From NCBI GenBank assembly GCA_027886185.1, contig WOAB01000040.1, positions 11,594,001 through 11,658,000 of the forward strand: 64,000 bases of DNA, given 5' to 3'. A program made the position numbers and the translations under genes. Shown piece after piece: positions 12,247 through 22,462 of the stretch. The notes under the pieces were generated by a model. That model was given only the letters and a program-made list of their open reading frames with translations. It did no database searches and was not told the DNA's origin. The number at the start of each line of letters is the position of its first letter. The first letter of the stretch is position 1. The stretch is from Rheum nobile. Its lineage: Eukaryota > Streptophyta > Magnoliopsida > Caryophyllales > Polygonaceae.

Positions 12247-12685
12247 TCAACCTAGAAAGGTGGTCAGCAACCAAATTTTTTGTGCCCATCTTGTCTCTAA
12301 TCTCCAAATCAAACTCTTGAGAAGGATCCAACGAATCAGTCTGGGCTTGGCCTCCTTCTTGCTTAAGAGATATCTGATAGCAGCGTGATCAGTGTAGACA
12401 ATCACCTTGGCACCCACCAAATAGGACCTGAACTTCTCAAAAGCAAACACAACAGCTAGCAACTCTTTCTCAGTAGTAGCATAATTCATTTGGGCCACAT
12501 CAAGAGTCCTGCTAGCATAGTAAATGGCATAAAGCTTCTTGTCCTTCCTTTGCCGCAAAACAGCTCCAACAACATAGTCACTAGCATCACACATTATCTC
12601 AAATGGGAGATCCCAATCAGGGGGCTGCATAATTGGAGTTGAAATCAATGCCTCCTTTAACCTACAAAAAGAATCAAGACACTCC
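12247..12685 (-). pseudogene. Athila-1 RNase H
   Basis: The open frame carries the RNase H acidic residues in 'CDASDY', 'TEKELLAVV' and 'YTDHAAIR'. It starts abruptly at 12685, where the Tekay LTR begins. The reading frame upstream of that point is LTR sequence, not gene. The C-terminal 'VADHLSRL'-like end is shifted out of frame near 12300. The matching upstream part of pol is at 47088-48255, with about 40 residues missing between them. Confidence 0.85.
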
Positions 12686-13237
12686 TGTAACACCCCCAAA
12701 TATTCCATTGAAAGTATTACCGCCAGTGATCTCAGATTACACATCTGGGATCACCTAAGGCTTAACCATTTTATTACAACCATATAATAACACAAAACAT
12801 TATTAAATATCATAAATATTATTTAAACCAAAGTCACGGTTTACAACTGTTAACACCAAATACAACCAAATACAGAATTGTTTCAATACAGCGGAAGTCT
12901 TTTAAATAAATAAAATTCACGAAGGGTCTTGATCTGAGCGATCTCACGCCTAGGATCTTCAACCTTGGAAAACTCTTTAAATCCCATATGCCTTCATCAT
13001 CGCCTACTAGCCTTCACGGAGAGGGAGTTTACCTGATGTGTCGTATGAGACGGATGACACCAGCCAACCATGCAAAGGAAAATAACCGGTTGGTTAGTCT
13101 AATGAAGACTATGCAAGGGTACAATAGAAAAGGTTCTAAGTAGTCGTATTAGGTTATACCAATCGCTTCTCGAATAAAAGCCGATGACGATAGTAAACCT
13201 CAATACTTCTACGGAAAGATATGAAACGATATGAACA

Positions 13238-13362
13238 AGAGAAGACTCCAAAAGATTGACTCTTATGGAAAACGTATGAAGAGAAGACTCCAAAAGATTG
13301 AGTCTTATCGGAAACTTATGAAGAGAAGACTCCAAAAGATTGAGTCTTATGGGAAGGTATGA
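13238..13362. repeat. 42-bp minisatellite in the Tekay LTR (three units)
   Basis: Three tandem units share the core AGAGAAGACTCCAAAAGATT, followed by GA, C or G, and TCTTAT. The unit carries short inverted arms AGACTC and GAGTCT. The 5' LTR has only two units (46526-46610). Confidence 0.85.
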
Positions 13363-14207
13363 CAAGTGTTTGGGAACGTTATAGTTTCACACAAGCGTTT
13401 AAAAATGACTTGATCATTTGGGTCCACGACCAACCTCACCGCACAATGCGAATTCAGATTGGAAAAAGGACTTACTCTAACCGAAGTCCGGGCGGGTTCC
13501 AAGTTGTACTTCTCGCCCGAAGGTTCATTAATTATGTGCATCACCGCACTTATCTTATTTAAATGACAAAACGTACATTTACGTTAAAGCTTTTAAGGTA
13601 TATCATCTCATCACGAGAGATATCTGGGGAATAAATCCCGATTGTCGGCACCAGCTGTGTGCACCACCACCTATACTCGGATAGGGGTAGGTCATGACCA
13701 GGAAAGTACTAGGGCAAAATCATCCTAATACTAGTTATAAAGAAACGACTAGACCTCGCAAGGTACATAGCGTTCCTACGAATACTCGTTCTAACTACAC
13801 AGTTAAAATCACAGAATAATCCACACCAATACCATCACGGTAATAACCGATATAATAGCGTTGTTTCTAGCAATATATACAACCTATTATAATACCATAT
13901 TATAATCACATCATTTTATAAAATCTATTCCCAAACAAAAACAACATTTCATTCCAATTTAATTAACAATTAAAGGTAATTGATAACTAACGGAAATATG
14001 GAATGATAAGCAAGAGTGAACCGCCACTTGCCTTAATCTAACCAAATTGACGATGTCGGGTTTCGGGGTCTGGAAATTGGAATCTGGTTATGGATTCCTA
14101 TGACAACGACGAAACCCTAGGTTAGACACAATACGGACGAAGCGATACGAACGGAATTAATATGAATCGCAAAGAACAAAGCCTGAGTCGTGACCGTGGA
14201 TGTCCAA

Positions 14208-14720
14208 GCCACGATCGCGCTTTCTCAGGCAAGCCACGGGCGCGGTTTGGACTTCTACGGTCGCAGAAATCTGGGCAGCTTCCGCGGTCGCGGAATTCAT
14301 CCCCGCGATCGCGGATGCCTCCTTCTGACGCGACTCTAAATCGATTCGAGGCTCACAGACGACGCGAATGACCTCCTTAGCTTCGAACGAGGGCTCACCA
14401 CCACTCCAAGCTTCCAAGGCACCACGACGACCACCAAAAGCTCCAGCACAAACTCCGGCGAGGCACGAACTCCGGCGACGATGCAAAACGAGAGAAAGAG
14501 AGATGATTTGCAACTGTGGATGAAGATCTCTTCCCGCTGAAGACCTCTATTTATAGGGTTGCAAGGAGCATAACGTCGGCCACATGAATCGACTCGAGTT
14601 CCCTCAACGGCGGCGTTACGACATGTGTGGAAATTCGGATCGGCGAAACGCGAGAAGGAGATGAAGACGACGATGAACAGGTTTCCGCGATCGCGAAAAC
14701 ACTTCCGCGGTCGCGGAAAT
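14208..14720. repeat. GC-rich palindromes in the Tekay LTR
   Basis: Copies of a motif close to TTCCGCGGTCGCGGAA occur at about 14280-14295 and 14703-14718. Relatives CCGCGATCGCGG and TTCCGCGATCGCGAA occur at about 14306 and 14681. They flank the LTR TATA box on both sides. The 5' LTR lacks this part, so comparison between copies is not possible. Confidence 0.7.
14547..14556 (-). promoter_or_regulatory. TATA box of the Tekay LTR
   Basis: The minus strand reads CTATAAATAG, a perfect plant TATA box, about 400 bp into the LTR. Confidence 0.7.
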
Positions 14721-14935
14721 GCCGCGAACGCGTCTGTGGCTTCCAGTCGCGGTTTCACTCGCGGACTCATGCTAGAATTTATATTTAGTATCCATAAAAA
14801 TATTCCAATACCCGATAATACATTAAATGTATATTAATACGTTCGAAAATTTATTACAGAGATACCGAATACGCCCAACGCGTCTTGTTTACAGAACGAG
14901 GGTTGGGAAAATTACCCAAATACCCTTACTGAAAT

Positions 14936-15146
14936 TGAGGGGTATTACATCACTACCCCCTTAAAAAAAGTTTCGACCCCGAAACTTGGCCGAAAATAGC
15001 TCGAAAATGAGGGGTATTACATCACTGCCCCCTTAAAAAGGATTCGACCCCGAAACTAGGCCGAAAACAACTCGAAATTGAGGGGTATTACATCACTGCC
15101 CCCTTAAAAAGGTTTCGACCCCGAAACTAGGCCGAAAATAGCTCGG
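14936..15146 (-). repeat. Triplicated pol end / polypurine tract / LTR start
   Basis: Three tandem units of 71-72 bp each hold, on the minus strand, the last pol codons ('ELFSA' and stop), a polypurine tract (AAGGGGG) and the first 17 bases of the LTR. The LTR-start copies are at 14936-14952, 15008-15024 and 15079-15095. Only the leftmost continues into the full LTR. The true pol stop is the rightmost copy, at 15127. Confidence 0.85.
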
Positions 15147-15407
15147 GAAAACGTCCTTGCATATCAGACTCCGTCTCCCAAGTTTCCCAAGTTACCTCCT
15201 CAGATCCAGACTTGGACCAGAGAATCCGTACTAATGGTACCACCTTGTTTCTCAAGTGCTTCTCGCAGCGTTCGAGAATACGCACAGGTATCTCTTTGTA
15301 GGTACCATTTGCCTGGATCTCGATGTCCTCGTAACTCAACACATGAGACACATCTGGCACATACTTTCTCAGCAAAGACACGTGGAACACGTTAGCACTG
15401 GATGCAC
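15127..15407 (-). pseudogene. Tekay integrase C-terminal / chromodomain-like end
   Basis: The frame reads 'NVFHVSLLRKYVPDVSHVLS', then 'ERCEKHLRNKVVPLVRILW' and 'WETESDMQGRFPELFSA' before the stop. This is the pol end of Tekay-group chromoviruses, where a chromodomain-like module is thought to guide integration to heterochromatin. It is separated from the rest of integrase (23877 onward) by Athila-2, TSD tgcac. When the two ends are joined over the TSD the frame appears shifted by one within about ten bases. Confidence 0.85.
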
Positions 15408-16833
15408 TGATATGTGTTATTTCATATACCTTTTCTAGCATCTATTAGCATGATTTGGAGGAGTTTTGGAGTTGTTTTAGTGCTAAGTCTGCGATCCAGA
15501 TATTATGGAGAGAAGTGAAGAAATCCAAGGATTGGCAGCTTAGTTGGAGCTTAGAGATGGAGATTGAGTTGCTGGAACATCTATGGAGAAGGCTACCAAC
15601 ACTTGGTAGTATTTGGAGAGCAGCTGGAGAAGAGAAGAAGATGAGAGTTGAAGTCTGGAGTTCACCGCCCCGCGTTAGCAGTGACGCCCCGCGGTGATGA
15701 CTCCCAGTGATGATGAAGCCCCGCGTGAGAGGAGGCCACCGCCCAGCGGTGGAGAGCAGAAGCCCCGCGATGGATCTTTACCGCCCCGCGGTGGACGTGT
15801 TTATTGCCTCGCGCCAGATTATATTTATTTCCTTTTATTTCTATTTCAGACTTTGTTATTTTATTTGTTTCCTTTTGGATTGGTTTTGTGATCTTGGGCT
15901 TTAGGTTAACTCTATTTAACCTAATGTTCCACAGCCTCCAAGCCAGTCTGCGAACACTTAGACACATCTTGTTATCGAACTACTTTTGATCGTTATTTCA
16001 TATTATAGTTTTTCATCCCCTTTGATGGAGAACTAACTTTCCTTTGTTCTGTTAGACAATTGAAGCAGTACTTTGATGTATTTGTGAGATTTGTATTCCT
16101 TGTTCTTATCCTTATAATTGTTGGATTGATTCTCTTGCTTACCACGTCTACGATTTCTAGTTGTTCTTCTTAGCCTGATCACCTAGGTTGAATGCTTGTT
16201 ATCAATTGCTAGGATTGCATATAGGGGTTCTGAGTGCATATCTAGTGGCAAACACGTTTGTGCGTATAGGGGTTCCGAGCGTACACTTGTGTGTGAGAAT
16301 CAATTGCATGTTAAGTAGGAGAGTGAGTACTTGTACGTCTTTCTACTTGCATGTATCCTAAATCCTTGTATGCATCGCTATTGCTATGTTAGTACTAAAG
16401 TACGCTGACAACTGTGAGAATCAGTTGTACTTTATCATTGGCATAGTGATAAGTCTATTGACAACTGTGAGAATCAATAGTACTTACGATTAAGGTGGGA
16501 ACGACTATAAGGATAAATAATTGAACTTGGATTGAATAGATTTCAGGGATCAAACTCTATCTTTGTACTGTGGATTTCGCTCTAACAGGACTGCTTTCCC
16601 TCATATTATTCTCTCGATTTTACTAAAGTTGCATGCTTATTTGCTTCGTTCTCTTGACTACAAAACCCCCAGTTGCTTGTTACTTGTCATTCACGATTGC
16701 ATATTACATCATACCTTCTCTGTGGGATTCGACCCTTACTTGTCTATTATACTTTGTTTAGTAGGTTTGTTAGGATAATTTATTTTGATAAGGCTAATCA
16801 ACGACATTTGCTTGTGCATCTTTAGCCCCGTCA
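15408..16833 (+). repeat. 5' LTR of Athila-2
   Basis: The LTR is 1426 bp, starting TGATATGTGTTATTTCATA and ending ...TTTAGCCCCGTCA, directly before the primer-binding site. Relative to the 3' LTR it holds one extra 12-13 bp within the palindrome block. A TATA-like ATTATATTTAT lies at 15818-15828. Confidence 0.9.
15660..15800. repeat. GC-rich palindromes in the Athila-2 5' LTR
   Basis: At least five copies of a motif close to CACCGC-CCC-GCGGTG occur here, the last and most complete at about 15780-15794. The cluster ends about 25 bp before the TATA-like box. The 3' LTR holds the same cluster (about 22720-22840) with one copy fewer. Confidence 0.8.
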
Positions 16834-16837
16834 AATT

Positions 16838-16855
16838 TGGCGCCGTTGCCGGGGA
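16838..16855 (+). other. Primer-binding site of Athila-2
   Basis: TGGCGCCGTTGCCGGGGA follows the LTR by 4 bases. It is the primer site usual in plant Athila elements, complementary to the 3' end of a tRNA, by family knowledge tRNA-Asp. Confidence 0.85.
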
Positions 16856-16910
16856 AGGTTTTTGTTTGTTGTGTGTTTTCGTGTTTGATTTTTGGGTGGA
16901 GACCTATCTT

Positions 16911-19702
16911 ATGGTCGATACCCATGCTACTGACTCCCCACTCTTAGCTTTTGATCCAGAGATTGAAAGATCGTTCCTTGGACGTCTACGCGATCGAACG
17001 GAAGAAGCCGAGATTGAGACTGTGTTGGCCGCTAAGACTGACACGACCGAGAACGCTGAGACTGAAACCGCTGAAGTTGCTACTATCCCAGCTGCTGCTA
17101 TGGCTGGAAACGGAACTCTACGAGAGCTTATGACACCGAATATTGGGGCTGAACCCCTAGCTGTGATCATCCCTGTGCTAGATCAAGGGGTGAACTTTGA
17201 ATTGAAGACTGGAATTGTTAACTACCTGCCTAAGTTCCACGGTCTGAGTGGAGAGGATCTGATTTCTCACTTGGGCAAGTTCCACAATGTCTATATGACG
17301 ATGAAGCCCAGGAACGTGACTGAAGAGCAGTTCAAGATGAGAGCTTTTGGTTTTTCTTTACTCGACAATGCGAGCGACTAGTACTATCACTTGCCACCAG
17401 GAACCATAGATACATGGGCGAAATTGCACAAGGCGTTCCTGGATAAGTATTTTCCGACGAAGAAGGCGAATGCTTTGAAGAAGGCAATTGCCAACATTGA
17501 GCAGACTTGTGATGAGACACTGTATGATTATTTGGAGAGGTTCAAGAGGCTCTGCTCCAGCTGTCCATTCCATGGATACGCCCAGCATGATCTTGTCCTT
17601 TATTTACCAATGGTCTACAGGACCAAGAGAGGAGAATGGTCGATGCTGCATGCGGTGGCAGTATTCTGAATCTGACACCGAAGGAAGCCATGGACCGAAT
17701 CCAAGAGATGAGTGAAAGCACCCGGAACTTCGGAAAAACTTACCAAAGAAAGACGGTCAATGCTGTGACCCCTGCAGGACCGAGTCCGGTATTATCTGAG
17801 TTAGCCGAGTTGAAGGAGATAGTCATGAAGATGGCGAATCAGAATGCTCCTCAACAAGCCAGACCGTGTGGCCTTTGTCCTAGCCAGGCCCACCACACAG
17901 ATACCTGTCCTCAGCTGCAAGAGGATGGTGTTGCTGAAGTTAATGCTGTAGGAGGCTATGGAGCCCCTAGACAACAGTATGGTGGCCAGCCCAATTACAA
18001 CCAGAGAGGGCGTGACCATCCAGGATTTAGATGGAGTGACCCTCAAGGTGGTCAGCAGCCGGCACAATAGCAATATCAGCCGGCTCAGCAACAATAGTAC
18101 CAGCAACGAGCCCAGTACCAACAGAGGCCCCAAGGCCAAACTTCTGGAGCCTCTACTGAGGATATGCTGAAGACCTTGACTCAGCACTTTGCTACGCATG
18201 TGCAGGCTACTGAGTCGAGTATCAAGAATATAGAGAGGCAGATTGGCCAGTTAGCCAACGAGGTGACTAAAATCAACCAGAGGACCTCAAACTCCCTGCC
18301 GTCCCAGACCACTGTGAATCCCAGAGAGAACGTGAGTGTTATCACGCTGAGAAGTGGTAAAGAAGTTATGTCTCCTATTGCTGAAGAGGAGAAAGAAATT
18401 TCCGAGAAAAAGGAACTCACCGCACCGCCCCGCGGCAATTCCCGCCACGACCTGGTGCCTATGCCCAGTAATGTCAATGCGACCCCACCGCCCCGCGGTG
18501 ACGATTTACGCCCCGCGGTGGGCTCGCCGCGAGCTGCTCCTCAGAAATCTATTCCTACTGACGATGTCTATGTTGATACCTATGTTCGTCCAGTGTTTCC
18601 TCCCCTACGTTCAGAGAAGCCCCCATCACCTTTTCCAGAGGCGCTAAAGGCTAAAAGAGTTGTCGATGACAGAGACCTGTTCGACACGTTCCAGAACTGT
18701 GAGGTGAACATTCCCCTGCTGAAGCTTATCAAGGCTATCCCGCGATATGCCAAGTTCTTAAAGGAGCTCTGCACGGTGAAGAAAGCTCAAAGGCAGAAGA
18801 CTTAGAAGAAGAGTCCAGTGGGCGAACAAGTGTCAGCTGTGGTTCAGAAGCGTCTACCTGCGAAGTGCAAGGATCCAGGTACGTTTACTATTCCTATTAC
18901 TATAGGTGAGCATGTTTTTGAGAAGGCCCTACTTGATTTGGGTGCCTCAATTAATGTTTTACCCTATTCTTTACTTGAGAAATTGGAATTAGGACCCTTG
19001 CGTGAGTCTAGTATTGTGATACAACTTGCTGATGGATCGTGTGTACCCCCTAAGGGTGTTGTAGAAGATGTCCTTATTAGGATAGGTCCTTTGATATTTC
19101 CTGCTGATTTCTTTGTTATGGATATGGATTATGATGAGCAAGTTGCCCCGGTTATGCTAGGGCGACCTTTTATGAAGACTTTCATGACTAAGATAGATGT
19201 TGATAGTGGTACCCTGACTATGGAGTTTGATGGAATAATTTTTCAGCATGATATTCATAAAGCTAATTCCATTAAGTCTCCTCCTCCTCTCTACATTAAT
19301 GACTTTGATGATTATGTGCATGATAATGTTAAGATTGATGCAGTAGAGGCCGTAGTTGAGTGTTCTACTAGTGATGGACCCATTGAGTTGCATGATTTTC
19401 ATGATTTGCCTGTGGATAATGTCTTATTAGCTGATATAGGATATTCCTCTACTTTGGGCACTTGCCCCCCTGCACTAACCACACAAGGATGCAAGCCTTT
19501 ATCTAGTGATGTGCAGCATGTTCAGGTTAAGCCATATCGGCCCCCGCATCGTTCTAAGTATGTGGGCGACACTCCGAAGAGAATGCACATGGAGTGGGTG
19601 GCGAAGAAAGACCATGGTCTAAGGTTCAAACCTTTCCATGAGAGGTCTCACCAGGAAGAGACAAGTTGGAGGATTCCGAAAGAATCCTACCCAAAATGGT
19701 AG
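16911..19702 (+). pseudogene. Athila-2 gag-protease polyprotein
   Basis: Starting at 16911 ('MVDTHATDS') the frame shows the gag capsid block ('NYLPKFHGLSGEDLISHLGKF', 'KAFLDKYFPTKKANALKKAI', 'YDYLERFKRLCSSCP'), a Cys/His segment ('CGLCPSQAHHTDTC'), a Gln-rich region and a Pro-rich linker. The protease follows ('LLDLGASINVLPYSLLEKL', 'VMLGRPFM'). DLGAS replaces the usual D-S/T-G, as in other Athila proteases. Breaks are a TAG at 17379 where Trp is expected, a frameshift near 17640, TAGs at 18068 and about 18095, and another TAG at 18803. Gag would build the particle and the protease would mature it. Confidence 0.85.
18419..18530 (+). repeat. GC palindromes inside Athila-2 gag-protease coding sequence
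   Basis: Copies of the LTR palindrome family lie in the Pro-rich linker between gag and protease. They read in frame as 'PPRG' and 'RPAV' segments, at about 18425-18437, 18487-18501 and 18508-18522. Further copies follow in noncoding DNA at about 19903-19955 and 20391-20470. Confidence 0.75.
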
Positions 19703-20550
19703 TTGATCTGCAATACGTCGAGCCGACGACGATAACCAAGGCGCTGTCCGGGAGGCAACCTGTGTTTGTATTTCTTTGATCTCTTTTTCTTTTTATTAGA
19801 TTATTTTCGTAGTTTATTTTGCTTTGTTTCGTTCGCCTGTTACTCACATTTCAGGTACGAAAGTAAACCCGAGAAGAGATGAAGTGCCCAGCCTTTTTCA
19901 CCGCCCCGCGGCACTTTCCTACCGCCTCACGGTGGAGCTGCCGCCCCGCGGTGACGGTCAGGTATCGATTCTCAACTTTTTTTTTTATTTAAAAAAAAGC
20001 AAGAATAATGGGCCCCGAAAAAACCTTAAACGGGTGAGTAAAAGCTTATTTCTTAAGTGGTTACTAAGGTTTTGACGGATTGGGCTTCATTTTTAGGCCA
20101 AGATTTCTCATATGGGCCATGGTACATGACCGGCCCATCAACCCTTTCTTTTCACCTTACCCTACCTTGATCTAGCCCTACATAAAATTTCCACCGCCCC
20201 CCTCAATTCTCCTTCTCCTATTTTCCATTCACTCTCCCTGAATCCCCTCTCGACCTTGAGCATTTCCTAGCCCCCATACCCCCATTTGGAGTCTAGCCTC
20301 ACAGCCCAGCCCAAACACAACCCCCACCGCGCCGCTGTTGTCTCGCCTCGCTTTAGCTCCGCCTCGCGCTGCCACCGCTTCGCGTCTCTGTTGCTACCGC
20401 CCCGCACCGACCTCACCACGACCCGGTGACCTGTTGTCAGTTTCTCGCCGCGATGCTACCACCCCGCGTTGAGTCTCTGCAGAACCTGTGTTTGCCTGAT
20501 TGTGAGTATTCTTTGCTGTCTTCTGATTTGAGCATTTCAATTCTTCACTT
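19703..20550 (+). other. Athila-2 spacer with leader-like sequence before ORF3
   Basis: The region replaces the expected RT, RNase H and integrase. It holds palindrome copies (19903-19955, 20391-20470), a weak TATA-like CATAAAATTT at 20181 and a C/T-rich stretch at 20195-20290, which resembles a plant mRNA leader. No coding sequence is seen. Confidence 0.5.
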
Positions 20551-21794
20551 ATGGCTCCCAAAGGCAAGCAGAAGGCGTCAACGAGTAGGGATGAGGGTGA
20601 GCTGTACGATATTGTGAAGGGGAGGAAGGTGGTGCCTTCTAAATTTTTCCACACGCCGACTCTGGAGCAGATGGGAATGCTCGCGTGTGTGACGATGTGC
20701 CTAACGCAGTGTGGGCTGGGAGGATTTCTGGGCAAGGCAGCCCCCGCGTATCCTGAGCTATGCTTCCAGTTCATTTTTCGTTCCGGTGGTTCAACCGCGA
20801 GGAGGGTGATGATAGCTTCCTGCGCAAGATCGCGTTCTCCTACAATGGACGTGAGCATTCTCTGTTGAGGAGGGCGATCCACGAGGCCCTGGGCATTACG
20901 AAGAAACCGACCCCTGGATGGTCGAATGGGCTTCAGGAGGACGAGATGTTTGCTTTCTGGCGGGCTGCTACTAGGAGGACTTTCAAGACGGGGCATGAGG
21001 TGAATTCGAAGTTGGTGAACCCGTGTCTGCGGTTGATCCACAAGGTGTTGATGAGAGATTTCTTTGGCCATGCTGACGATGGGAAGGTGCCCATGAAGGA
21101 CTTCCAGTGGTTTTTGAGCATCCTGGGAACGGTTGAGCTTACTCCATGTTGGGCAACTCTTTTCCTGAGTTCCCTACGGAGGATTTGTGAGGGCGAGCCT
21201 AGAGATATTTGTGGGGGTAGCTTGATTACTCTCCTCTGTGCTAATGTGATTGCTTGCGATCGGATTGCTCGACCGGTTCCCTGCATTTTATATGATGCCG
21301 CACACATGAGGGTGTGCTCTATGGTGAAGCCACTGGGGCAGGATGGTGATGTGGCTTGGACGGCTTACGAGGGCCATATTTTGAGTGTTCCGTGAGAGTT
21401 CACTTACTCGCCTTCATACACGGGCTGGTGGATTGATAGCGATGGCCAGACGCCTGCTGCTGATGTCGCTGCCGTTGTTTCTTCGGGTCCATATGGAGAG
21501 GGCCCTAGTGGTGGATATGCTGCTGCTGATCGCAAGGAGGGGGACGACCCCAGTGCTTCACAGTTTGAGGAGTCCTCATCTGTGTACGGACTTGTCGCAC
21601 CATGGCAGGAGATGTACGCTAGATGGGATAACTTCTCTACGCGCCATGATCAGTGGACTTCCAGAGTAGAGACCGGTCTGCAAACTTGGCAGACCCAGCT
21701 TCACGATGAGATAGATGAGCGTCTGGAAACTATAGACACTCATCTGCAGGACTACTTTGGGATGTACCCACCACCACCTTCCGGTCCACAGTGA
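20551..21794 (+). pseudogene. Athila-2 third ORF (Athila ORF-like protein)
   Basis: The first frame starts 'MAPKGKQKASTSRDEGELYD' at 20551 and shifts near 20780 into the frame that carries the core ('ALGITKKPTPGWSNGLQEDE', 'FQWFLSILGTVELTPCWATL', 'CGGSLITLLCANVIACDRI'). A TGA at 21393 sits where Arg would fit. The tail ('RWDNFSTRHDQWTSRVETGL', ending 'PPPPSGPQ') is probably coiled coil. The basic N-terminus and overall plan match the third ORF of Athila-1. The function is unknown. I see no membrane segment. Confidence 0.65.
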
Positions 21795-22462
21795 GTTTAT
21801 TTCTCTCTTCCCCTATCATTTGACGTTCTCTTTTCACATTGAGGACAATGTTCGGTTTAAGTATGGGGGAGGGATATAGACTTGCTATTCTTGCTAGCTA
21901 GTGTACATAGCTTTATTTCTGCATTCGTTTTCTGCAATGTTGATTTTATTTTTAAAAAAAAAAAGCCAAAAAGAAGTAAAAAGGCAATCAAAATCCTAGG
22001 ATGGACTGAAAACCCGAAAGGGCGGTTCAGGTAAAAAGCAGGTAGTCCGACTGGTATTAGACCAGGGCAAAATTGGACTAGAGTGATGCGAGCTTATGTG
22101 AGAACGTCTATTGGAAAATGAAATGAGTGCTTGGTGAAAACCCGAAAGGGCGCCTTGGCAAAATGAGTGAAAAAGAAGAAGAGTGATTTTAGGATTTCTC
22201 TTATCTTTCGGCGAGGCGTCATAAGGAGGGTGACATAGAAGGATTGTCGGGTAGGCCACTCATGGAGTGATAAGGAGATAGACGGGAGTTAGGTTAGATT
22301 GTTCTTGCATCACTTGTTTTGGTTGTTTTGGGCATATTGTTGATGTGTTGTAGTTGTTGGAGTCACGTTTTCTTGTACTTCCTGAGTCCTTGGTATTGAT
22401 AAAGAGGGTGAGCTTTTCTTTAGCTTACTCGGGACGAGTAAAGGTCTAAGTATGGAGGAATT
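21795..22462 (+). other. Athila-2 3' noncoding region with two polypurine tracts
   Basis: AAGTATGGGGGAGGGA near 21860 and AAGTATGGAGGAATT just before the 3' LTR are both polypurine-tract-like. The second is correctly placed for plus-strand priming. A 17-bp direct repeat, GAAAACCCGAAAGGGCG, occurs near 22008 and 22137. No gene is seen. Confidence 0.6.

Larger units (their letters stand above)
12686..14952 (-). repeat. 3' LTR of the Tekay-type element (complete)
   Basis: The repeat is 2267 bp. On the minus strand it starts TGATGTAATACCCCTCA at 14952 and ends ...GGGGGTGTTACA at 12686. Its 12686 to about 13849 part matches the truncated 5' LTR at 45975-47087. Confidence 0.9.

Noticed and set aside
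12686..12744. The first 20 residues of the open frame 12247-12744 as part of RNase H
   Set aside because: They are read from the Tekay LTR. Athila-1 sequence begins only at 12685.
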